64,000 nucleotides of DNA. Source: Icerya purchasi (lineage: Eukaryota; Arthropoda; Insecta; Hemiptera; Monophlebidae). Below the pieces are notes generated by a model. The model saw nothing but the letters and a program-made list of their open reading frames with translations. It had not been told where the DNA came from and did not search any database. The first letter of the stretch is position 1. Each line of letters starts with the position of its first letter. Positions 10,777-19,328 of the stretch are shown here, in pieces. The DNA is taken from NCBI GenBank assembly GCA_039619475.1, contig CM077115.1, forward strand, positions 538,812,315 through 538,876,314, written 5' to 3'. The position numbers were made by a program, and so were the translations under genes.

Positions 10777-11803
10777 TATCGTGATACGATATAGATGGGG
10801 TAGGCGAGAAAATTGGAATTATTTAAATACAAATATGATGGAATAATTTAAAATACGCAAGAGAGAATATTTCTGAAATATATATATATAAAATAGAAAT
10901 TCCATCAATATAGGTTATTCATAAGCATACCGCTGATCATCTGACGGCGTATCTAAAATGAAAAGGGGATTTCGCAAAAATGACTGTGTAAGATGATAAG
11001 AGACGGATGAATAGAGCGGAATCTGTTCGATCTCGGCGTACGGAAATTACTTTAATTATGCTAGCGGCTGTGTGAATCCGCTTTACGCGCAAACGTGTCC
11101 TCGTACGTACCTGCATTTTCTAGTCAGTTGTTTTAGTTATTTTATATAGTTATAATCGCGTTATATCGAAAGACATCATTCTAGTCACTACAAAAGCATA
11201 TTGCTTTAAGAAGGAGGCGCAATAATCGAAGAAAATAAGAAAAAAAAAAGAATAAGGAACAGCTTCGAAATTGTGTAGCCGGAGATCAAAAACTTCGAAG
11301 ACCGAGGGTGGACGAAAGCGCTCGAAAGTCATCAGTGCCTATACGGTAGCTACTGGAGGAGCTAAGAAGCCCAGCCTTCGCAGTCACTAGTCAACCAGAC
11401 GGATAGATCGCAGTCAAGGAAAATACAGGCCAGATTTATATATTCATATTTTATATTATTTCATTGTTGTTGTTTAAAAATTTGTGAGTTCTGCGATTGA
11501 TTAAGTATATGTGTATGGTATATGTATTTTAATGAGTTGGATTGATTTGTGTTAATTTTTTATATATGCAGCTGCATCTCCCAATCGTTTAGTGTCTCGG
11601 TGTTGTAAAATATAGAAAAATTTTGTGTACGAAGTGTTGGATTATTGCTTGTGTGAGTGTGCAAAGTAATTTCCGGCAGACCGAGTAAAATATTAAAGAC
11701 AGAGATAAAAGTAATAAAAAGTATAAATTAACTGCATTTAAAAAAAAGAAATATATATATTTTATCACAGAACTGGTTACCTCTGGTGACCGGTAACGTG
11801 ATA
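10777..11803 (+). repeat. 5' LTR
   Basis: 1027 bp, matching 18302-19328. It starts TATCGTGATACG and ends GGTAACGTGATA. A TATATA-type box occurs at ~11563-11570, just before GCAGCTGC, and is a plausible core promoter placing the RNA start in the following ~40 bp. The short minus-strand frame inside is not supported as coding. Confidence 0.95.
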
Positions 11804-11806
11804 AAT

Positions 11807-11828
11807 TGGCGACCACGACGCGGGATTC
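11807..11828 (+). promoter_or_regulatory. Primer-binding site, tRNA-Arg type
   Basis: TGGCGACCACGAC begins 3 nt after the LTR and is complementary to the CCA end plus acceptor stem expected for an insect tRNA-Arg. This primer class is known for mdg1/412-type gypsy elements. Beyond base 13 the match is interrupted by extra bases (GCGGGATTC). Confidence 0.8.
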
Positions 11829-11830
11829 AC

Positions 11831-11863
11831 TAATTGTAATAAATTTTAGTTTTATTACAATTA
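11831..11863 (+). promoter_or_regulatory. Perfect 13-bp hairpin upstream of gag
   Basis: TAATTGTAATAAA at 11831-11843 and its exact reverse complement at 11851-11863 enclose a 7-nt loop, TTTTAGT. The hairpin begins about 2 nt after the primer-binding region and ends 15 nt before the gag ATG. Its position fits an RNA packaging/dimerisation element or a translational control stem. Function is inferred. Confidence 0.75.
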
Positions 11864-11878
11864 GTGGAGCGGACAATA

Positions 11879-14137
11879 ATGGCAGAGAGACGGGTTTTGA
11901 GAAGTGAGTTCAGGAGAACTTCCTTGGGAAGTACTCCTAACAGAGGAGAAGGTGTCACGACACGAGGAGTGAACGTAGAGGCGGAAAATGTGATAGAAGA
12001 TTCAGGTGTAGAATTAATGAATTCGACAATGAGGGAAGAAAAAGAAGAATCACAAAAAGGTAAAGAGGAAAATGTTAGTAATGTTATGGTAGTTCAATTA
12101 ATACAACAATTAAGTAAAGATATAAATACTAAATTTGATGAACAAAATAAAAAATTTAGTAATGATATGAATAGTAAATTTGATGAACAAAATAAAAAAT
12201 TTAGTAATGATATGAATAGTAAATTTGATGAACAAAATAAAAAATTTAGTAATGATATGAATAGTAAATTTGATGAACAAAATAAAAAATTTAGTAATGA
12301 TATGAATAGTAAATTTGATGAACAAAATAAAAAATTTAGTAATGATATGAATAGTAAATTTGATGAACAAAATAAAGAAATTAGCCACAAATTTGATGAA
12401 CAAAAAGAAACATTTAGTAAACAAGTAAAAAATATAGAATTGCAGCATAAGGCCTTTAGAGATGATATTAATGAATTGAAAAATGAATTTAAAAACTTAC
12501 ATAAAGATTTAAATGAAAAGTTTAAAGTACAAAGTGCAGATGTAGAGAAGAAATTGGAAAATAGTCTAAGTAAAATCACAAAAAACATGGAAGAACAACT
12601 TAAAAATAAAGCACGAAATCTGGAAAATGATATTAATAAAGTACATAGTCAAGTAGCAACATTAAATACAGATTTAAATGAGCAAAAAGAAAATATTTCG
12701 AAGATAAATAATAATTTAGTACAGCAAAATAAAACTTTAGTTACACTTGAAACGAAATTTAATTGTCAGGTTAATGAGGTAGATCGAAGTGTGGAAGATC
12801 AAATAAAGAACAAGGTAACGACGGTAAGAGATGAATTAACACAAGAAGTAGAAAGAAAAGTTCGAACAGAAGTAGAATCGATAAGAGAAGAGTTATATAG
12901 GAAGGATTCCGAAATTGTAAATTTAAGGAGAAATCTCGAGCAACAGAAGGTGATTAGTGTTTTGCCAGCGAGGTATGCATTTAATGTAGAAGAAAACATA
13001 CGGGTGTTTAGGGGAAAGAATTCTACAACACACATAAAGGAGTTTATAGCCGATTTGGAAGGACTATTCAATAGGCATAGTTTTAGTGATAAAGAAAAAG
13101 TAGATATGGCCATAAAAAAGTTAGACACGTCCGAACAGCCGTGGGCGAAGAGTATTCTAGGGAGTAACGTTGAATGGGAAAAAGCTAAAGAAAAATTAAT
13201 TAATCGATATTGGGATCAGGAAACGCAACAAAAGCTGATCGCAAGGTTCTACTCAGATGAAAACGTTTGCAAGGAGGGTTGGAATTATGAAAATTACATT
13301 ATTAAATGGATAAATGAATTAGAATATTTGGATAAGCCTATACCTGAAAAAGAGTTCGTGAATACAATTAAATATAAACTACCGAAAGAAATAAGATTAG
13401 TGATTAAATGTGACAAAATTGATACGAAAGAGAAATTGATTGAATGTGTGCATGAGTGGGGTAGGTTTGAGGATGAAAAAATACGTAGTGTAACAAAGAT
13501 GGAAAATGGTAAGAGGAGAATAAATGTTATTGAACGGTGTGAGATAAATTACGCAGATAAAGAACAGGAGTTTATTCCAAAATTGGAGGGCATAGAGATG
13601 ATAGGGGATAGCCAGATGGTCAGATTTAGCAATAAGTATTGTGGGCTGCGACCGACGAAGACAAGTCAAGGAAGTAACAGGATAGGGTTATGTATTTCGG
13701 GGATTACTACGAGAGCTTTAGGTAATATGATTAGAGGGGTGAATAGAAAGATCAGTGATAGAGTGGTGATATTAGTCGGGTGTAATGACATTGATAAATT
13801 TTATAACATTAATGAGGTGAAACAGAATTATAAAGAATTGGTAGAAATTGTAAAGTCAAAAGGGGCGAAAAAAGTAGTTTTAGTCACAGTTCCGGCGAGA
13901 ATGCGGTATAAGACCCGAGAAGGAAAGGATCGATGCGAAGATCTGAATGAGTATATACGCTCGCTCGCAGAAGAAAATGTATCGGTTATCGATTTATATC
14001 GGATGACAATGAACAGGTATGGTTGCAAAGCAGAGTTGTTTGAACAGCAGTTCTTTAGGGGTAATTTTGATGGTATCCATCTAAATGTGGATGGTCTAGA
14101 ATTATTGAAAGACCAGATAAAAGAAAATTTTCAATAG
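11879..14137 (+). CDS. gag: Gag with 15-residue coiled-coil repeats and C-terminal SGNH domain
   Basis: 752 residues from the ATG at 11879 (the frame is open further upstream, but this is the first ATG). Residues ~80-175 hold tandem 15-residue units (KFDEQNKKFSNDMNS), followed by a long charged coiled coil to ~360. Residues ~370-540 look like a retrotransposon capsid (IKEFIADLEGLF, KAKEKLINRYW, WINELEYLDKPIP). No CCHC knuckle follows. Instead residues ~570-752 show the four SGNH/GDSL-hydrolase blocks: GDS (Ser578), Gly608, GCND (Asn636) and DGIH (Asp731, His734). Known SGNH domains occur in ORF1 proteins of some CR1/L2-type LINEs as esterases. Fusion to a gypsy Gag is not something I know of. 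The domain may replace nucleocapsid function or act on lipids or glycans; activity is untested. The stop lies directly after a frameshift signal into pol. Confidence 0.9.
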   Translation: MAERRVLRSEFRRTSLGSTPNRGEGVTTRGVNVEAENVIEDSGVELMNSTMREEKEESQKGKEENVSNVMVVQLIQQLSKDINTKFDEQNKKFSNDMNSKFDEQNKKFSNDMNSKFDEQNKKFSNDMNSKFDEQNKKFSNDMNSKFDEQNKKFSNDMNSKFDEQNKEISHKFDEQKETFSKQVKNIELQHKAFRDDINELKNEFKNLHKDLNEKFKVQSADVEKKLENSLSKITKNMEEQLKNKARNLENDINKVHSQVATLNTDLNEQKENISKINNNLVQQNKTLVTLETKFNCQVNEVDRSVEDQIKNKVTTVRDELTQEVERKVRTEVESIREELYRKDSEIVNLRRNLEQQKVISVLPARYAFNVEENIRVFRGKNSTTHIKEFIADLEGLFNRHSFSDKEKVDMAIKKLDTSEQPWAKSILGSNVEWEKAKEKLINRYWDQETQQKLIARFYSDENVCKEGWNYENYIIKWINELEYLDKPIPEKEFVNTIKYKLPKEIRLVIKCDKIDTKEKLIECVHEWGRFEDEKIRSVTKMENGKRRINVIERCEINYADKEQEFIPKLEGIEMIGDSQMVRFSNKYCGLRPTKTSQGSNRIGLCISGITTRALGNMIRGVNRKISDRVVILVGCNDIDKFYNINEVKQNYKELVEIVKSKGAKKVVLVTVPARMRYKTREGKDRCEDLNEYIRSLAEENVSVIDLYRMTMNRYGCKAELFEQQFFRGNFDGIHLNVDGLELLKDQIKENFQ
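12131..12390 (+). repeat. 45-bp tandem repeat in gag
   Basis: Five perfect 45-bp units start at 12131, 12176, 12221, 12266 and 12311. A variant unit follows at 12356, and a shorter related segment at ~12388. Each unit encodes one 15-residue block with hydrophobics spaced 7-4-4 (F..F..M). Perfect identity in an array this short points to recent slippage or unequal exchange. The absence of stops on the other strand creates false antisense frames here. Confidence 0.95.
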
Positions 14138-14165
14138 GCCGACGCGAAGGGTCGCGGGAGGCGAG
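14125..14165 (+). promoter_or_regulatory. -1 ribosomal frameshift signal, gag to pol
   Basis: In the gag frame, A AAT TTT at 14125-14131 fits the X XXY YYZ slippery rule and sits one codon before the gag stop (14135-14137). Pol is open in the -1 frame across this point. Six nt downstream is a GC-rich stretch, 14138-14165, that can form a short stem (CCGAC with GTCGCGG) in otherwise AT-rich RNA. The spacing is typical for programmed -1 frameshifting. Inferred from rules, not measured. Confidence 0.75.
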
Positions 14166-14907
14166 AAATGGTTGTAGAATAATCTGCTCTGTGGAAGAAG
14201 ATTTGTTAAAAGAAGAGAATGGGGAAACAGGGGATTCATTAAATATAAAATTGCCAATGATTGAGGTATTAATACAAGAGAAATTATATATTGCGTTATT
14301 GGATACAGGATCACAGGTCACAGCGATCTCGCAGAAAATATGGGAAAATATAAAAAAAAATAAAGAAGCAAATGCAATTCCCCGGTTGCCGGTGACAAAT
14401 GTAACCGTTATTGGAGCGTACAAGAAATCACCGAAACAAATTAAATTACAAGTGCAATTACCTATTAGGATAAATAATATCATAATACCAACGGCATTTT
14501 TAGTAATTCCGGGACTAAATTTAGACATGATCCTGGGATGTGATTTTTTCAATAATTCTCTAGCCGAAATAAATTTTATAAGTAAGACGATAAAATTGGG
14601 ACACGGAGATGGTCATAATGGAGAAGTAAGAAGAGAGACGGTGATTAAATTTACTGAGAAAATAGGCAGTTTGGGCCTGAATGTTGTCCAGCAAATAAAA
14701 GAAAATAACACACATTTGGTAGAGCTGAGTGAGTTAACAAACATAGAGGTGGAAGATCCGAAGAAACATAAAGAGATTGAGTTATCGTTAAAAAATTGTA
14801 TATTGTCGGATGACATGAGAACTAGGATAAGAGGTGTACTATTGAAACATAATAAAGTTTTTAGTGATAGACCTGGAAGATGCAATCAATATGAATATAA
14901 AAATTAA
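14128..14907 (+). CDS. pol: Pol part 1: retropepsin-type protease
   Basis: Open in the -1 frame relative to gag, so it is expected as a Gag-Pol fusion and needs no own start (the first start-like codon is GTG at 14191). The aspartic protease active site LLDTGSQVTAIS is at 14296-14331 (DTGS at 14302-14313), and the flap/C-terminal signature MILGCDFF follows near 14530. The tail begins the RT linker. The frame ends at 14907 because of a +1 shift at the run of five A at 14899-14903; RT similarity continues in the next frame. The protease would process Gag-Pol in the particle. Confidence 0.9.
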   Translation, partial: FSIGRREGSREARNGCRIICSVEEDLLKEENGETGDSLNIKLPMIEVLIQEKLYIALLDTGSQVTAISQKIWENIKKNKEANAIPRLPVTNVTVIGAYKKSPKQIKLQVQLPIRINNIIIPTAFLVIPGLNLDMILGCDFFNNSLAEINFISKTIKLGHGDGHNGEVRRETVIKFTEKIGSLGLNVVQQIKENNTHLVELSELTNIEVEDPKKHKEIELSLKNCILSDDMRTRIRGVLLKHNKVFSDRPGRCNQYEYKN

Positions 14908-15991
14908 TACAATCCCGCATGAGGTGTTTCAATGTAATAGAATGTATCCAATACCGGTAAGCAAGAGAGCAATGGTCCGAGAGGAAATTAAGAAAATGTT
15001 AGATGAAGGGATAATAACTAGTTCTACATCTCCATATAGTAGTCCTTTAGTAGCCGTTATAAAGAAAAGTGGGGAGGTAAGATTGTGTTTAGATTCTCGG
15101 GAGATAAACAAAGTTATTCAAATAGATAATGAGAAGCCCTTACCCATTGAAGAGTTATTATATAAATACGATCAGTTTAAATACATCAGCTCCGTAGATT
15201 TAGTCGCTAGTTTTCTACAAGTTCCGCTGGAGAAAAGTTCTAGGAAATATACCGCATTCACATTTGAAGGAAAAAATTATGAATTTGCGGTGGTACCGTT
15301 TGGATTATCTGTTAGTACAGCCTCTTTTATAAAAGCCCTGTCGGTGGTGCTAGGAAACGAATGTGAAGAGTTTATTATTAATTATGTGGATGATGTTTGT
15401 ATAATATCAAAAACAGAAGAAGAACATTTGAGGCACATAGACATTGTATTAAGAAGATTAGAGCAAGCTAATATGACGATAAATATAAGAAAGTCAGAGT
15501 TTGGGGTAAGTCAAGTTAGTTTCTTGGGTTATACGTTAAGTGAAAAAGGGATCTCAATGCAAAAAGAAAAAGTGGAAACAATCAGGTCATTTAAGGCACC
15601 GAAAAATAAAAAAGAAGTGCAGAGCTTCTTAGGGTTATGCAATTTTTATAGGCGGTTTATTCAAAAATTCGCACACTTAACGGAACCGATTTCGAGGTTA
15701 CAAAGAAATGAAGTAGCATTTCAGTGGGGAACAGAACAACAAGAGGCGTTCGAGGCATTTAAATTAAGATTTTCGGAAGAATTGTACCTGCAAACTCCTA
15801 ATTATGAAAGAACATTTTACGTAAGAACCGATGCATCGGATATGGGAATAGGGGGTGAATTATATCAGTTAGAAGGAGAATTTCCCCGTCCGATCATGTT
15901 TGTTAGTCGTTTATTGACGAAGTACGAAAAAAAACTATTGTTGCACCGAAAAAGAACTTCTAGCGATTGTGTATGCCTGTCAAAAATTTAG
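14864..15991 (+). CDS. pol: Pol part 2: reverse transcriptase
   Basis: Ty3/gypsy reverse transcriptase in the +1 frame relative to the protease segment. Its true coding sense starts at about 14900, where the A-run shift occurs, not at the ATG at 14864. Fingers include MLDEGIITSSTSPYSSPLVAV. The palm has VDLVASFLQVPL and the catalytic YVDD at 15383-15394, and the thumb/connection has FLGLCNFYRRFI. RNase H begins with the catalytic-type RTDASDMGIGG at ~15826-15858. A second +1 shift at the run of eight A at 15927-15934 moves coding to the third frame; the stop at 15991 is a consequence. Confidence 0.92.
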   Translation: MIDLEDAINMNIKINTIPHEVFQCNRMYPIPVSKRAMVREEIKKMLDEGIITSSTSPYSSPLVAVIKKSGEVRLCLDSREINKVIQIDNEKPLPIEELLYKYDQFKYISSVDLVASFLQVPLEKSSRKYTAFTFEGKNYEFAVVPFGLSVSTASFIKALSVVLGNECEEFIINYVDDVCIISKTEEEHLRHIDIVLRRLEQANMTINIRKSEFGVSQVSFLGYTLSEKGISMQKEKVETIRSFKAPKNKKEVQSFLGLCNFYRRFIQKFAHLTEPISRLQRNEVAFQWGTEQQEAFEAFKLRFSEELYLQTPNYERTFYVRTDASDMGIGGELYQLEGEFPRPIMFVSRLLTKYEKKLLLHRKRTSSDCVCLSKI

Positions 15992-17429
15992 AATTTTCAT
16001 TGAAGGTCATAAAACAGTTTTGAGAACAGATCATCAGAGTTTGAGGTTTTTAAGGGAAAGTAGATGGAAATCACAAAGACTTATTCGTTGGATGTTGTAT
16101 TTACAGGGATTTGAGTTACAGTTTGACTATATAAAAGGAAGAGATAATGTGGTGGCAGATAGCTTGTCTAGATTCTTGACGTGTGAAGAAGAGGAAAGGA
16201 CACAGAAAATATTAGTAGGGGTTTTGAAAAGGAATTTAGATACTGTTTCAGAGATTATCGATCGGACTAAAATAGAGCAGCAGAAGGATAAATCATGGGC
16301 CATCGTGATAGCTCGATTAAAACAGGATAGGAAGTTACGATTATTTTATACATATCAACAAAATATTTTGTTTTTAGATAACAGTGGGAGTAAATTGCAT
16401 TGGAAAATCTGCATCCCGGAGAACATGATTACGGAGGTTATCTGGTTATACCATAAACAGTATGCCCATGTTGGCATTAACAAAACTATTCATATTTTAC
16501 GCAAAGAATGCTATTTTAATAAAATGAGTGTGTTAGTTAGAAAAGAGTTGAATAAGTGTGAGTTGTGTAAGAGAGTGAAGTATAATTACAGTGGACATAA
16601 ACCTATATATAAAGCTCATAAGGTGCAAAGTCCATTGGATGTAGTCTCGATAGATATACTGGGACCGCTTCCCGTGTCGAAGGGGAAGGATAAGCTGTTG
16701 GTCGTATACGATATTTTCTCAAAATTTGTTAAGTTGTACCCAGTAAAGAAATTGTCAAGTAGAATTGTAATTGCAAAGATGAAAAGTTTTATTAGTACAT
16801 ATGGGAAAATGAAAGTTATAATATCAGATAACGCCACAATATTCAGAAGTGGGTTGTGGACTGAGCATTTTAAAAATGAAAATATAGAATTGAGACGCAT
16901 ACCCCCGTATTTTCCTCAAGGGAATCCAGTTGAAAGATGTAATCTCGAGATAGCAAAGTACTTAAAAGTGTTCAACAGGTATAAACAAAAGGATTGGTGT
17001 TATCATGTAGATAAAGTAGAGAGAATTATAAATAGCATACCGCACAGTGTAACTGGAGAGCCTCCAATAACGGTTCTGACAGGAAAAGAGAATCCAGGGT
17101 TACTACGTGAACGAGTAGAGTATCCGGAGAAATTGATAATAAATCATAGGAGGTTAATTGAAACGGTCCGGGAAAGAATAGAATACGTTGGAAAGAGAAA
17201 CATAGAAAAAATAAATAATCGAATGCTAGAATTAAGTGTTGGTGATCCAGTATATATCCGGAATCATACACTATCTGATAAAGCCAAGAACAAATCAAAA
17301 AAGTTAAGTGACGTTTATAAAGGGCCATTTAAGATCGGTAAGAAAATAGGAACTAACACATATGAGATAGTAGATCAGAATAATCAAAGTCTCGGAATAC
17401 AAAATGTAAAGAATTTGAAAAAAGGGTAA
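15969..17429 (+). CDS. pol: Pol part 3: RNase H C-terminus and integrase
   Basis: Continues RNase H (LRTDHQSLRFL; DNVVADSLSR ends the domain) and then integrase. The zinc-binding HHCC module lies at ~16450-16570 (H..H and CELC). The catalytic core has D (VSIDILGP, ~16652), D (IISDNATIF, ~16827) and E (GNPVERCN, ~16932). The C-terminal GPF-type module YKGPFKIGKK is at ~17318. No chromodomain follows. It inserts the DNA copy into the genome and left the 4-bp CGAT duplication seen here. The frame reaches this point through the run of A at 15927-15934. Otherwise undamaged. Confidence 0.92.
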   Translation: MYACQKFRIFIEGHKTVLRTDHQSLRFLRESRWKSQRLIRWMLYLQGFELQFDYIKGRDNVVADSLSRFLTCEEEERTQKILVGVLKRNLDTVSEIIDRTKIEQQKDKSWAIVIARLKQDRKLRLFYTYQQNILFLDNSGSKLHWKICIPENMITEVIWLYHKQYAHVGINKTIHILRKECYFNKMSVLVRKELNKCELCKRVKYNYSGHKPIYKAHKVQSPLDVVSIDILGPLPVSKGKDKLLVVYDIFSKFVKLYPVKKLSSRIVIAKMKSFISTYGKMKVIISDNATIFRSGLWTEHFKNENIELRRIPPYFPQGNPVERCNLEIAKYLKVFNRYKQKDWCYHVDKVERIINSIPHSVTGEPPITVLTGKENPGLLRERVEYPEKLIINHRRLIETVRERIEYVGKRNIEKINNRMLELSVGDPVYIRNHTLSDKAKNKSKKLSDVYKGPFKIGKKIGTNTYEIVDQNNQSLGIQNVKNLKKG

Positions 17430-17651
17430 TGTTGAAAGTGAACGAGAGTCGAATTAGTTGACTTGGAGAACGGAAGATTTAAAGTAAGAGAATAATAAAT
17501 AAATCTTTAGGATTATGAAAACAGTTAATATTACCTATTTATGCGAATGATATTTAGTTACCTGCTGTTGTACCTAAAATATTCGATTAAAATGTATATA
17601 TGGCATGTAAATAAGTTGTGGTAATAAAACGTGCGCGTATCGGTTTTTATA

Positions 17652-17687
<36 letters not shown>

Positions 17688-18301
17688 TTTATAGATTATT
17701 TTAAATAAGTTGTTACGGCAACAAAATGTGCGTAAAATTAATAAAAAATTATGTAATATGATTGGTAGGAAATAATTTGAGTAGCAATGTGTGATTCGCA
17801 GTCTATTGGATGAGTAAATGAGAGTGTAAGAAGAATATCAGATGGGGCGTATCGGTTAAAAAGGGTAGTATGTAATTTGCAGTGGTACTGAGTGTGGTAA
17901 GCTAATCAGATCATTAGATCTGGTGGAGGAGTGTTCATTAACAACATTGATGCCGGTGCGTAATTCTTCGTGTGCGTGTGACATCAGTGTCTCCGAAAAA
18001 TAGTGGCGATTAGAATTCGTCAGATCAATTGTCGCTTATCAGCTAAATCTCGCGTCGAATCGGAACGCGATTATTCACAGCGTCTCTACAATATAATGTG
18101 TTATCTCCGCCTTATGATTTGAAAAAGAATATAAACAATTTATCATTTTGTTCAAACTTTACCAAAAAGGATCCTTGCTGTATTAAGATGATTTTCTTTT
18201 AAATGTTACGATGTAAGCATGAAATTATCATTAAAATTCAAAAGAAAAAATTTTTTTTTTGGAAAAAAAAAAAAAATTTTTTTTTTTAGAACGCAGTGAT
18301 A
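17430..18301 (+). other. 3' untranslated region of the gypsy element
   Basis: No env or other frame is recognisable. The region holds an A tract of about 28 at ~17659-17686 and alternating A and T homopolymers at ~18245-18287. A clean purine tract directly abutting the 3' LTR is not seen; AGAACGCAGTGA separates the homopolymers from the LTR, so the plus-strand primer site is unclear. Confidence 0.7.
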
Positions 18302-19328
18302 TATCGTGATACGATATAGATGGGGTAGGCGAGAAAATTGGAATTATTTAAATACAAATATGATGGAATAATTTAAAATACGCAAGAGAGAATATTTCTG
18401 AAATATATATATATAAAATAGAAATTCCATCAATATAGGTTATTCATAAGCATACCGCTGATCATCTGACGGCGTATCTAAAATGAAAAGGGGATTTCGC
18501 AAAAATGACTGTGTAAGATGATAAGAGACGGATGAATAGAGCGGAATCTGTTCGATCTCGGCGTACGGAAATTACTTTAATTATGCTAGCGGCTGTGTGA
18601 ATCCGCTTTACGCGCAAACGTGTCCTCGTACGTACCTGCATTTTTTAGTCAGTTGTTTTAGTTATTTTATATAGTTATAATCGCGTTATATCGAAAGACA
18701 TCATTCTAGTCACTACAAAAGCATATTGCTTTAAGAAGGAGGCGCAATAATCGAAGAAAATAAGAAAAAAAAAAGAATAAGGAACAGCTTCGAAATTGTG
18801 TAGCCGGAGATCAAAAACTTCGAAGACCGAGGGTGGACGAAAGCGCTCGAAAGTCATCAGTGCCTATACGGTAGCTACTGGAGGAGCTAAGAAGCCCAGC
18901 CTTCGCAGTCACTAGTCAACCAGACGGATAGATCGCAGTCAAGGAAAATACAGGCCAGATTTATATATTCATATTTTATATTATTTCATTGTTGTTGTTT
19001 AAAAATTTGTGAGTTCTGCGATTGATTAAGTATATGTGTATGGTATATGTATTTTAATGAGTTGGATTGATTTGTGTTAATTTTTTATATATGCAGCTGC
19101 ATCTCCCAATCGTTTAGTGTCTCGGTGTTGTAAAATATAGAAAAATTTTGTGTACGAAGTGTTGGATTATTGCTTGTGTGAGTGTGCAAAGTAATTTCCG
19201 GCAGACCGAGTAAAATATTAAAGACAGAGATAAAAGTAATAAAAAGTATAAATTAACTGCATTTAAAAAAAAGAAATATATATATTTTATCACAGAACTG
19301 GTTACCTCTGGTGACCGGTAACGTGATA
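18302..19328 (+). repeat. 3' LTR
   Basis: 1027 bp, the same length as the 5' LTR and almost identical to it. The one difference I noticed is T for C near 18645. It is followed by the target duplication CGAT (19329-19332). Confidence 0.95.

Larger units (their letters stand above)
10777..19328 (+). mobile_element. Young Ty3/gypsy retrotransposon with an SGNH-fused Gag
   Basis: Complete element of 8552 bp: 1027-bp LTRs at both ends, a primer-binding site, Gag, then Pol in the order protease, RT, RNase H, integrase. The order RT-RNase H-integrase defines Ty3/gypsy. LTRs begin TATCGTG and end CGTGATA, an imperfect inverted terminus that is not the usual TG..CA. CGAT at 10773-10776 and 19329-19332 is the 4-bp target duplication. 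Removing the element rejoins the host LINE in frame. I saw one difference between the LTRs (near 11120 versus 18645), so insertion was recent. No env-like frame is present in the 870 bp after pol. Unusual parts are the Gag repeat, the Gag SGNH domain and the 5' hairpin. Confidence 0.95.

Noticed and set aside
11150..11332. Protein of 60 residues encoded twice (also 18675-18857)
   Set aside because: It lies inside both LTRs and is duplicated only because the LTRs are; no domain and antisense to the element.
12094..12588. Long minus-strand open frames across the gag repeat
   Set aside because: They are mirror images of the 45-bp tandem repeat, low in complexity (repeated FCSSNLLFISLLN), and disappear where the repeat ends.
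17430..18301. An env gene that would make the gypsy element an errantivirus-like element
   Set aside because: No open frame of useful size and no signal peptide or transmembrane pattern between pol and the 3' LTR.
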